Program-made: the position numbers and the translations under genes
DNA from: Rhizobacter sp.
GTDB taxonomy: Bacteria; Pseudomonadota; Gammaproteobacteria; Burkholderiales; Burkholderiaceae_C
NCBI GenBank assembly: GCA_025360945.1
Contig: JANYBE010000522.1
Coordinates: 1-7,883 of the forward strand
Length of the DNA stretch: 7,883 nt
Direction of reading: 5' to 3'
Shown here: one piece after another, positions 1 to 5,424 of the stretch
Position numbering within the stretch: the stretch's first letter is position 1
How the letters are laid out: each line of letters starts with the position of its first letter
Notes under the pieces: model-generated
What the model saw: only the letters and a program-made list of their open reading frames with translations
The model's database searches: none
Told to the model about the DNA's origin: nothing

Positions 1-1
1 C

Positions 2-349
2 GCGAGCTTCCAGCGCGAGCTCGACACGATCGAGGCGCACCTGTCGTTCCTCGCCACCGTCGGCTCGGTGTCGCCCTACGTCGGCCTGTTCGGCACGGTC
101 TGGGGAATCATGCATGCCTTCATCGGCCTGTCGAACATGACGCAGGTGACGCTGGCCACGGTCGCGCCGGGCATCGCCGAAGCGCTGGTCGCGACCGCCA
201 TCGGCCTGTTCGCGGCGATCCCCGCGGTGATCGCCTACAACCGCTTCGCGCGCGACATCGACCGCATCGCAACCCAGCAGGAGACGTTCATCGAGGAGTT
301 CTCGAACATCCTGCAGCGCAACACCGGTGCGGCAGCGGCCGGGCACTAA
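2..349 (+). CDS. tolQ: TolQ, 3' part (Tol-Pal proton-channel subunit)
   Basis: This is the C-terminal 115 residues of TolQ, the inner-membrane stator subunit of the MotA/TolQ/ExbB family. With TolR it forms a proton channel that energises TolA for outer-membrane constriction at division. The reading frame is open from the left edge, and the start lies outside the window. The segment LATVGSVSPYVGLFGTVWGI is the family hallmark leading into the second of TolQ's three membrane helices. The stretch around APGIAEALVATAIGLFAAIP is the third helix, with the conserved polar residues that line the channel. The cytoplasmic tail ends at TAA 347-349. tolR begins one base after the stop, so the genes are co-transcribed and probably translationally coupled. 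TolQ is preferred over ExbB because tolR and tolA follow. An in-frame GTG at 68 is internal and not a start. Confidence 0.95.
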   Translation, partial: ASFQRELDTIEAHLSFLATVGSVSPYVGLFGTVWGIMHAFIGLSNMTQVTLATVAPGIAEALVATAIGLFAAIPAVIAYNRFARDIDRIATQQETFIEEFSNILQRNTGAAAAGH

Positions 350-350
350 G

Positions 351-779
351 ATGCCCGGCGTCAGCCTGCGCGGTGGTTCGCGCCGTCGCACCATCAGCGA
401 GATCAATATGGTGCCGTTCATCGACGTCATGCTGGTGCTGCTGATTATCTTCATGGTCACTGCGCCGCTGATCACGACCGGCATCGTCGACCTTCCCAGC
501 GTCGGCAAGGGCCAGCGTCGGCCGGACCACGTCGTCGAGGTCGTAGTCGCGCCGGACGAAAAGGTGCGGCTGCGCATCGACGGCAAGGAAGGCGAACCAG
601 TCGCGCAACGCGACGTCGCCACGCGTGTGCGCGAGTTGCAGGGCGGCGATGCCAACACGCCGGTCGTGATCTCGGCCGATCGCAACGTCAAGTACGAAGC
701 TGTCGTAAAGCTGATGGACTCGCTGCAACGCGCCGGCGTGCAACGCGTCGGTCTGTCGGTGAAGACGGGTGCCAGCTGA
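351..779 (+). CDS. tolR: TolR, Tol-Pal channel partner
   Basis: A complete 142-residue ExbD/TolR-family protein: a short basic cytoplasmic N-terminus, one membrane helix (about residues 21-42) and a periplasmic domain. The motif INMVPFIDVMLVLLIIFMV contains Asp25, the equivalent of the essential protonatable aspartate in the E. coli TolR helix (Asp23). The periplasmic part ends in a segment of the form PVVISADRNVKYEAVVKLMD, typical of the ExbD/TolR fold that binds peptidoglycan. Its length matches the family (about 140 residues). The ATG at 351 follows the tolQ stop by one base and was chosen over an in-frame GTG at 327, which would add eight atypical residues and overlap tolQ. The ribosome site before 351 is weak, which suggests coupling to tolQ translation. 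Confidence 0.95.
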   Translation: MPGVSLRGGSRRRTISEINMVPFIDVMLVLLIIFMVTAPLITTGIVDLPSVGKGQRRPDHVVEVVVAPDEKVRLRIDGKEGEPVAQRDVATRVRELQGGDANTPVVISADRNVKYEAVVKLMDSLQRAGVQRVGLSVKTGAS

Positions 780-781
780 GG
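778..781 (+). promoter_or_regulatory. Ribosome binding site supporting the GTG start of tolA
   Basis: GAGG lies 6 bases upstream of GTG 788 and overlaps the tolR stop codon TGA (777-779). The alternative ATG at 803 would sit 21 bases away, so this site favours the GTG and couples tolA to tolR. Confidence 0.55.
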
Positions 782-787
782 CCTGAT

Positions 788-1624
788 GTGAACGCTGCGG
801 TCATGTCCCTGCGCGACCCGTTCATGCCGCGCCCGGCGCGGCGCGACGGCCCGGCGTTGGGGCTCGCGCTGTTCGCGCACGCACTGCTGATCGCGGCGCT
901 CGCATTCGGTGTCAACTGGCATACGTCGGAACCGACCAGCATCGCGGCCGAACTGTGGTCGGCTGTGCCGCAGTCCGCGGCGCCGCGTGCGGTCGAGACG
1001 CCGACACCCACCCCGCCGCCACCGCGCGCCGAAGTCGCAAAGCCCGAACCCGTCGTCACGCCCAGGCCGCAAACGCCGGCCGTGCCCGATCCGAAGATTG
1101 CGATCGAGAAGGCCAGGCGCGACGAGGTTAAACGGGCCAAGGAAGAGCTCGCGCAGAAGAAGGCCGCCGCGGAAAAACTGGCCAAGGACAAGGCCGACGC
1201 TGAAAAGGCCGACAGGCTCGCGAAAGACAAGGCCGAGAAGGCCGATGCTGCGAAGCAGGCCGCGAACCGCGAGGCCAACCTCAAGCGCATGCAGGGTCTT
1301 GCCGGCGCCACTGGGGGCGCGACCGACACCGGCACAGCATTGCAAAGCAGCGCGCCGTCGGCGAACTACGCAGGGCGCATCATGGCGCGCATCAAGCCCA
1401 ACATCGTGTTCGGCGACCCTGTGGACGGCAACCCGCTCGCCACCGTCGAAGTGCGTCTGGCCCCTGACGGCACGATCACAGCCAAACGTCTCGTCAAGAG
1501 CAGCGGCGTGAAGGCCTGGGACGATGCGGTGTTGCGCGCGATCGAACGCACCGAGATCCTGCCGCGCGACACCGATGGCCGCGTGCGCACACCATTCGAG
1601 ATCGACTTCAGACCACGCGACTGA
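788..1624 (+). CDS. tolA: TolA, periplasm-spanning Tol-Pal protein
   Basis: A 278-residue TolA. Order of parts: a short cytoplasmic segment; one membrane helix at about residues 23-43 containing His31, a position like the conserved histidine in the TolA helix that contacts TolQR; a proline-rich stretch at about 71-101; a Lys/Ala/Glu-rich charged helix at about 102-168 (domain II); a Gly/Thr/Ser linker at about 170-190; and a TonB/TolA C-terminal domain at about 192-276, with IMARIKPNIVF and VRLAPDGTI. TolA carries the force from TolQR across the periplasm to TolB/Pal. The helical domain is short compared with the E. coli protein (421 residues in total). The start is GTG 788, with GAGG six bases before it; ATG 803 (residue 6) is possible. 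The stop TGA (1622-1624) lies inside the 3' end of the opposite-strand DoxX gene. tolB and pal, usually next, are absent here. Confidence 0.93.
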   Translation: MNAAVMSLRDPFMPRPARRDGPALGLALFAHALLIAALAFGVNWHTSEPTSIAAELWSAVPQSAAPRAVETPTPTPPPPRAEVAKPEPVVTPRPQTPAVPDPKIAIEKARRDEVKRAKEELAQKKAAAEKLAKDKADAEKADRLAKDKAEKADAAKQAANREANLKRMQGLAGATGGATDTGTALQSSAPSANYAGRIMARIKPNIVFGDPVDGNPLATVEVRLAPDGTITAKRLVKSSGVKAWDDAVLRAIERTEILPRDTDGRVRTPFEIDFRPRD

Positions 1625-2159
1625 TGCGCGGCGCGGCGCCCTGCCCAGGCAATGTCTGGTCGCCCAGCGCACGAGAGCGCAGGCGCGGGATCAGCCAGTA
1701 GTCCAGCGACAGCGCACCCGGCCCCCAGAGCAGCAAAAAGCCAAGCAGACTGGCCCAGAACACATGGCCCATCAGCGCGGCGTCGGGCACATCCATCAGG
1801 CTGATCAACGCGACGATGTTGATGACAGACAGCCCGGCGGCAGCGAAACGCCCGAACAGGCCGGCGACCAGCAGCACCGACAGCCCAAGTTCGCCGCCGG
1901 TGCCCAAGACCGCGGCCACAGTCGGATTCAGGAACGGCACGTGGTATTCGTCGGCGAACAGCGCGAGGGTCGTGTCCCAGTCGTGCAACTTGGTCATGCC
2001 CGAGCGCAGGAACACGCCCGAGACGTAGACACGCGCGGCGAGCTGGGCCAGTGGCTTGAGCCAGTCGAGCGAGGCAACCGCGCGTTCGCCGAGCATCCAG
2101 AGACGGGCCATGCGCTTGGGAGTGGTGTTGGGCGTCATGATGGGTTGCGTGGCTGGCAC
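1608..2159 (-). CDS. DoxX-family membrane protein, last gene of the bufferin (gig) operon
   Basis: A 183-residue DoxX-family protein with four predicted membrane helices at about residues 36-54, 79-102, 104-122 and 128-148. The segment SGVFLRSGMTKLHDW followed by LFADEYHVPFLNP is the typical N-terminal half of the DoxX proteins linked to DUF692/DUF2063 genes, and the GGELGLSVLLVAGL stretch that follows is also family-typical. Its molecular role is not established; members near bufferins are thought to assist a membrane redox or maturation step (inference from context). In Cupriavidus metallidurans a DoxX gene of this kind belongs to the gold-induced gig operon (gigT). The GTG start at 2159 lies 3 bases after the bufC stop; an ATG at codon 8 (2138) is equally plausible and would remove seven residues. 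Neither has a clear Shine-Dalgarno sequence, so coupling to bufC is likely. The last 17 bases overlap the end of tolA on the other strand. Confidence 0.88.
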   Translation of the reverse strand: MPATQPIMTPNTTPKRMARLWMLGERAVASLDWLKPLAQLAARVYVSGVFLRSGMTKLHDWDTTLALFADEYHVPFLNPTVAAVLGTGGELGLSVLLVAGLFGRFAAAGLSVINIVALISLMDVPDAALMGHVFWASLLGFLLLWGPGALSLDYWLIPRLRSRALGDQTLPGQGAAPRISRVV

Positions 2160-2162
2160 CCG

Positions 2163-2936
2163 TCAGTCGTTCGACGCGACCACATCTTTCACCCATGCGT
2201 CGCGAATGGCACTCTGCAGCCATGCGGCGAAGTCGAAGCCCTCGCCAGCCTGCTCAAACGCTTGGTCAAGGTTCGCGCCGGCGAGCAGCGATTGCGTCCA
2301 GCGCGCCTGCGTCGGCGTCAGCGCCACGACGACCGCGCGCCAGCCTTGCCGAACGACCATCGCGTCTTCGCCACGCCTGACCTCGACGGCGTCGCGCACC
2401 GAAGCGAAGGCGATCTCGGCGGCCTCGCCTTCGAGTCGATGCGCGCGGTAAATGGAGACAACAGGCCACGCCGATCGGATCAACGCTGTGCCGGGCATCA
2501 ACCGCATGTGCAGCCGCACCGGATCGGTGGACTCGAGCAGCGACGGCGATGCGGCATCGAAGATCGCATCGGCCGCGCGCTCGTTGCGGTGCAGCGCGAA
2601 ATCGAGCCGCGCGCTGTCGGCGAGGTAAGGCCACGGCGCCATCGCGGAGTGCGCCTGCAGCCACGCCGCAAAGGCATCACCCCACTCGCCGAGGTCACCG
2701 CGCCGCGGCGGATGCGCGTGCCAGAACTCGCGGGCCAAGTGCTTGAAATCGTCCGCGCCGACCATCGCCTGCACGGTCGGGAACGCGGCAGCGAGCGCGC
2801 GCTCGGCAATCGCCTGGGCATTCGCGCGGTAGGCCTCCAGCGCGCGCGCGGCGCGTCCGCCGTGCTCGCGCAGGCCGTCCACGCTGCCACTGCTCAGGCC
2901 GCGCAACAGGCCTTGCTGACGCGTCGCTTCATCCAT
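2163..2936 (-). CDS. bufC: BufC-like DUF2063 protein, MNIO partner in RiPP maturation
   Basis: A 257-residue protein with an N-terminal DUF2063 domain (often annotated 'putative DNA-binding domain'). The family pattern is visible: AYRANAQAIAERAL at about 36-49, AFPTVQAMVG at 51-60, then FKHLAREFWHAHPPRRGDLG (64-83), a stretch seen in most members. The C-terminal half holds PVVSIYRAH (158-166) and ends with a helical segment like those in bufferin- and Hvf-type partner proteins. These proteins work with the DUF692 oxidase, probably presenting the precursor peptide; a DNA-binding role is not supported by this context. ATG 2936 overlaps the end of bufB by 8 bases, which fixes the start: an upstream extension of the frame would run through bufB. 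The DoxX gene follows after 3 bases. The gene name follows the bufferin literature; the C. metallidurans counterpart is in the gig operon. Confidence 0.88.
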   Translation of the reverse strand: MDEATRQQGLLRGLSSGSVDGLREHGGRAARALEAYRANAQAIAERALAAAFPTVQAMVGADDFKHLAREFWHAHPPRRGDLGEWGDAFAAWLQAHSAMAPWPYLADSARLDFALHRNERAADAIFDAASPSLLESTDPVRLHMRLMPGTALIRSAWPVVSIYRAHRLEGEAAEIAFASVRDAVEVRRGEDAMVVRQGWRAVVVALTPTQARWTQSLLAGANLDQAFEQAGEGFDFAAWLQSAIRDAWVKDVVASND

Positions 2937-3756
2937 GCAGGCTCGCGGCGTGCGCCGCCTCGCCCAGCAGCATGTCGAGCGCGGGAACATCGGTGTCCCA
3001 CTCGACCAGCACCGGCAGCGGGCCGAGCCGGCGCAGCGCGTGTTCGCACACCGCCCACACGGCGGGTCGCACGCGGCTGCCGTGGTCGTCGATGACGATG
3101 CCGGCGGTCTCGCAATAGCCGGCGACGTGGATCTCGCCGACCAGTCCCAGGGGCAGTGCGTCGACGAACGCGCAGCAAGCTGCCACCGGATAGGGCGTGC
3201 CGGCGTTGAGCGCGTTGACCATGATGTTGTTGACGTCGAGCAGCATGCCGCAGCCGCTGCGGCGGCACAGCTGGGCAAAGAACTCGGGCTCGCTCATCGC
3301 GTCGTCGGCGAAAGAGACGTACGACGAGAGGTTCTCCACCAGCATCGTGCGGCGCAGGCGATCTTGCACCTGCGAGACATGCGCCGTCATCAGCGCGAGC
3401 GACGCCTCGGTGAACGCGATCGGCAGCAGGTCGTTCGCGTGGATCACGTCGCCGGCGAGCGCGCCGCGCGCGAAGCAGGCGTGGTCCGATACACGGACCG
3501 GTTCAATGCGCTCGGCCAGTCTCGCCAGGCGATCCAGGTGCCACGGGTCCAGCCCTGCAGCCGAGCCGAGCGCGAGGCCCACGCCGTGCAGACTGACCGG
3601 GTAGTGCGCGCGGGCCTGGTGTAAGACTGCCAGCGCGGCGCCACCATCGGCGAAGAAGTTCTCGGAGTGAACCTCGACGAAGCCGAGCGGTGGCGTGGTG
3701 TTGAGCAGCTCGGCGTAGTGAGGCTGGCGCAGGCCGATTCCCACATCGACATGCAT
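2929..3756 (-). CDS. bufB: BufB-like MNIO (DUF692) oxidase that modifies the BufA precursor
   Basis: A complete 275-residue DUF692 protein, a TIM-barrel multinuclear non-haem iron-dependent oxidase (MNIO) of the class that includes MbnB, TglH and the bufferin enzymes. Family landmarks appear in order: GIGLRQPHY (6-14), GFVEVHSENFF (25-35; Glu32, Asn33), SLHGVGLALGS (55-65; His57), VSDHACFA (89-96; Asp91, His92), LVENLSSYV (139-147; Glu141), LLDVNNIMVNALN (172-184; Asp174, Asn176), GEIHVAGY (207-214; His210), IDDHG (222-226; Asp224, His225) and VLVEWDTDVP (249-258; Glu252). These include the His/Asp/Glu set expected to bind the iron cluster, so the enzyme appears intact. By analogy with studied bufferins it oxidatively converts cysteines of BufA into heterocycles that bind copper; the exact product here is inference. 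ATG 3756 shares one base with the bufA stop (TGATG). The frame stays open upstream, but this start aligns with the family N-terminus. Confidence 0.93.
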   Translation of the reverse strand: MHVDVGIGLRQPHYAELLNTTPPLGFVEVHSENFFADGGAALAVLHQARAHYPVSLHGVGLALGSAAGLDPWHLDRLARLAERIEPVRVSDHACFARGALAGDVIHANDLLPIAFTEASLALMTAHVSQVQDRLRRTMLVENLSSYVSFADDAMSEPEFFAQLCRRSGCGMLLDVNNIMVNALNAGTPYPVAACCAFVDALPLGLVGEIHVAGYCETAGIVIDDHGSRVRPAVWAVCEHALRRLGPLPVLVEWDTDVPALDMLLGEAAHAASLHG

Positions 3757-4034
3757 CACTTCTTCATCGCCGCCTTGGCTTCTTCGACCGTCTTGCCACC
3801 GATCTTGGCGCAGGTGCCCTTGGCGACGTAGTTCCACTCGTCGACGCCCATGGCGTTTTTCGACTGGCCCGCGCACGAGTGCGAACCCGACAGGTTGGCG
3901 CAGTCGTTCGAGCCTGCCTTGGCGATGCCGTAGCACTTCTCCTTGCCGTTGTCTTCGGCAGCGTGGGCGGCCGACAGCAGGCCCATGGCCATGACGGAAG
4001 CGAGGGCGCTGGACGCGATGAGGCGGGTATTCAT
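3756..4034 (-). CDS. bufA: BufA1-type bufferin precursor peptide (DUF2282), Sec-exported
   Basis: A 92-residue precursor. Residues 1-25 form a classical Sec signal peptide: MNTR, a hydrophobic core, then AHA with likely cleavage before Ala26-Glu-Asp. The mature part, about 67 residues, has four cysteines (34, 45, 54, 75) in the DUF2282 pattern: KEKCYGIAKAGSNDCA, then HSCAG, then a VDEWNYVAKGTC segment. Small proteins of this pattern next to DUF692 and DUF2063 genes are bufferins, RiPP metallophores whose cysteines are modified by the MNIO in the cytoplasm before Sec export and which then bind copper in the periplasm. They are induced by copper or gold in the organisms studied. Which cysteines are modified here cannot be read from the sequence. 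ATG 4034 has a GGAG box 10 bases upstream and gives a well-formed signal peptide; the frame runs open further upstream but the product there is not signal-like. The stop overlaps the bufB start. Confidence 0.92.
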   Translation of the reverse strand: MNTRLIASSALASVMAMGLLSAAHAAEDNGKEKCYGIAKAGSNDCANLSGSHSCAGQSKNAMGVDEWNYVAKGTCAKIGGKTVEEAKAAMKK

Positions 4035-4043
4035 GGTGACGGA

Positions 4044-4049
4044 TCTCCA
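4044..4049 (-). promoter_or_regulatory. Ribosome binding site of bufA
   Basis: The minus strand reads TGGAGA, with the GGAG core 10 bases before ATG 4034. It is the clearest Shine-Dalgarno site in the operon: bufB, bufC and the DoxX gene all start within or right after the preceding gene. That fits one main entry site at the precursor gene, with coupled translation downstream. Confidence 0.6.
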
Positions 4050-4111
4050 GAGGTGGTTTGGGCAAATCATCAATCGCCCGGTGCCTGATTTTGAATGGGC
4101 GACGGGCTTCT

Positions 4112-4137
4112 GTCGAACGGGCCATCGCATCCTTACA
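4112..4137 (-). promoter_or_regulatory. Candidate ECF-type promoter of the bufferin operon
   Basis: On the minus strand TGTAAGG (4137-4131) is followed after 15 bases by CGAC (4115-4112), about 77 bases before bufA. The layout resembles ECF sigma-factor promoters with a GTAAC-like -35 and a CGNA-like -10 element, such as the one I recall for Caulobacter SigF (GTAACC, 16 bases, CGAA), which drives homologous genes. The match is imperfect in both boxes and one base short in spacing. No convincing sigma-70 promoter was seen on this strand. The sigma factor and anti-sigma gene that often accompany such operons are not in the window. Confidence 0.27.
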
Positions 4138-4198
4138 CTCGAAGGTCATCCCGCCGGTGCGTGACAATCCCGAGATGAGCCAGTCCGCCGGTAAGACC

Positions 4199-4203
4199 AA
4201 GGG
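4199..4203 (+). promoter_or_regulatory. Ribosome binding site of the diguanylate cyclase gene
   Basis: AAGGG ends 9 bases before ATG 4213. It supports that ATG as the start; the encoded N-terminus runs directly into a membrane helix, as expected for this type of protein. Confidence 0.45.
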
Positions 4204-4212
4204 TGCGGCACG

Positions 4213-5403
4213 ATGATCAACGATCCTTCCACGCTGCTGCTCGCCACGGCCTGCGTCTGCGGTGTCTCTGCACTCGCCTTCTGGTGCGGCGTTCGCGCAC
4301 TGGGGTTCAGCCGCGCGGCGGGCCTAGACTGGGCCAGCGCCAACCTCCTCTTTGGCCTGGGCTCGGCGCTGACCGTCGTGCGCGCAGGCTGGCCGCATCC
4401 CCTGCTGTACGGCCTGGCCGACGCCTTCGAGCTGCTCGGTTTGGCGTGTCTGCATGCCGGCTTCTCGCGTTTCATGGGGCGGAGCTGGCCGCTGCGCGAG
4501 CATGTCGTCATGGTGGGAGCAGGCGTAGTCGGCGTCTTCGCGGCCTACCTGCTGGCGATGCCGCTGGCGCGCCTGGCGATCTACTGCAGCGTCGCGGCCT
4601 GGCTGCTTGCACGAACCGCGTGGCTCGCGTACCGTGGCCTGCCAAAGGAGTTCGGCGCCACGGCGGCGGCAGTGGTGACAGCGCCGATTGCGCTGGCCAG
4701 TGCACTGCAGGTGCTGCGCGGACTCGTCGGCCTCCTCATCGGCAACGAGGTGACGAGCGCCCTGGAGCCGATACGGTTCAACACGCTGCTGCTGTGGGCC
4801 GCGTTCGCAATCGCGCTGATGCTGAACTTCGCGATCGCCGGATTTGCCGGCGCGCGCCAGGTTGCGCAGATCCGGGCCCTGACTTTGAAAGACCCGCTAA
4901 CGGGCACGCTGAACCGAAGCGCATTCGAGAGGCTGCTGAATCGCGAGCTCAGGGCCAAGCACCGGCACGGCCTTGCACTGTCGGTCGTCTACCTTGACCT
5001 CGATCTCTTCAAGGCGCTCAACGATCGCCTCGGCCATGCCGCCGGCGATATTGCGCTGCGCCATGCCGCCAGCGTGCTTGCCAGCTCGTGTCGTGACGGC
5101 GACTCGGTGGCCCGAGTCGGTGGCGAGGAGTTCTGCGTCCTGCTGCCCTTCACCGGACTCGATGGTGCCTGCCTGATGGCCCAACGCATGCGCGGCAAGC
5201 TCGAGACCACGCCGCTAACCCTGGACAAGCAGTCGGCGGTACTGACCGCGAGTTTCGGCGTGGCATGCAGCGAGTCCGACGGCGAGACCGGCGCAGACCT
5301 GTTGCAGCGTGCGGACAAGGCGATGTACGAGGCCAAGCGAAGCGGACGCAACTGCGTCTGCGCGGCGCCCTCGCTTGGGCAGGAGGCAGCTGGTCCAGCC
5401 TGA
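4213..5403 (+). CDS. Membrane-bound diguanylate cyclase (GGDEF), I-site intact
   Basis: A 396-residue protein that makes cyclic di-GMP from two GTP. The N-terminal half (about 1-215) is an integral membrane sensor with roughly six to seven hydrophobic helices (near 6-28, 40-56, 64-85, 98-116, 119-138, 150-175, 190-212). I could not assign it to a named MASE-type domain. The C-terminal GGDEF domain spans about 220-385: DPLTGTLNR (227-235), DLDLFKALNDRLGHAAGD (262-279) with the metal-binding Asp and GTP-contacting Asn, the active-site GGEEF (303-307), and ADKAMYEAKRSGRN (367-380). The product-inhibition motif RxxD is present as RDGD (294-297), five residues before GGEEF, so feedback control by c-di-GMP is expected. 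No EAL domain is attached. The gene is divergent from the bufferin operon across 178 bp and convergent with the oxoprolinase gene, 4 bp away. The signal it senses is unknown; a link to metal stress is only positional. Confidence 0.93.
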   Translation: MINDPSTLLLATACVCGVSALAFWCGVRALGFSRAAGLDWASANLLFGLGSALTVVRAGWPHPLLYGLADAFELLGLACLHAGFSRFMGRSWPLREHVVMVGAGVVGVFAAYLLAMPLARLAIYCSVAAWLLARTAWLAYRGLPKEFGATAAAVVTAPIALASALQVLRGLVGLLIGNEVTSALEPIRFNTLLLWAAFAIALMLNFAIAGFAGARQVAQIRALTLKDPLTGTLNRSAFERLLNRELRAKHRHGLALSVVYLDLDLFKALNDRLGHAAGDIALRHAASVLASSCRDGDSVARVGGEEFCVLLPFTGLDGACLMAQRMRGKLETTPLTLDKQSAVLTASFGVACSESDGETGADLLQRADKAMYEAKRSGRNCVCAAPSLGQEAAGPA

Positions 5404-5424
5404 AAAGCTACGGCGCCCCGTAGC
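5403..5424 (-). terminator. Probable intrinsic terminator of the oxoprolinase gene
   Basis: GCTACGG (5407-5413) and CCGTAGC (5418-5424) form a perfect 7-bp stem with a 4-base loop. Read on the minus strand it is followed at once by TTTT (5406-5403), the form of a short rho-independent terminator. The stem contains the last codons and the TAG stop of the oxoprolinase gene, and the T run overlaps the stop codon of the convergent diguanylate cyclase gene. On the plus strand no T run follows, so termination would be one-directional. Confidence 0.5.

Noticed and set aside
688..1335. A 215-codon minus-strand open frame over tolR/tolA, rich in Ser/Ala
   Set aside because: It is a shadow of the Lys/Ala-rich TolA helix; low-complexity, with no domain or plausible start signal.
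1625..1660. GC-rich inverted sequence just after the tolA stop as a possible terminator
   Set aside because: The pairing around GGCGCGGCGCC is short, no T run follows, and the DNA codes for the DoxX C-terminus.
1524..3095. A 523-codon open frame on the plus strand crossing tolA's end, doxX and bufC
   Set aside because: It is antisense to three well-recognised proteins, Arg/Gln/His-rich without any domain, and explained by GC-rich codon bias.
2937..3278. Upstream in-frame extension of bufC to 3278
   Set aside because: The added residues overlap bufB in another frame and are low-complexity; the family-like N-terminus starts at 2936.
4151..4192. 8-bp direct repeat CCGCCGGT at 4151-4158 and 4185-4192 in the divergent region, considered as operator half-sites
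   Set aside because: The unit is short and GC-rich, expected by chance at this base composition, and no matching regulator is present.
3757..4200. Upstream in-frame extension of bufB to 4200
   Set aside because: The extension reads through bufA in another frame; the DUF692 N-terminus starts at Met 3756, coupled to the bufA stop.
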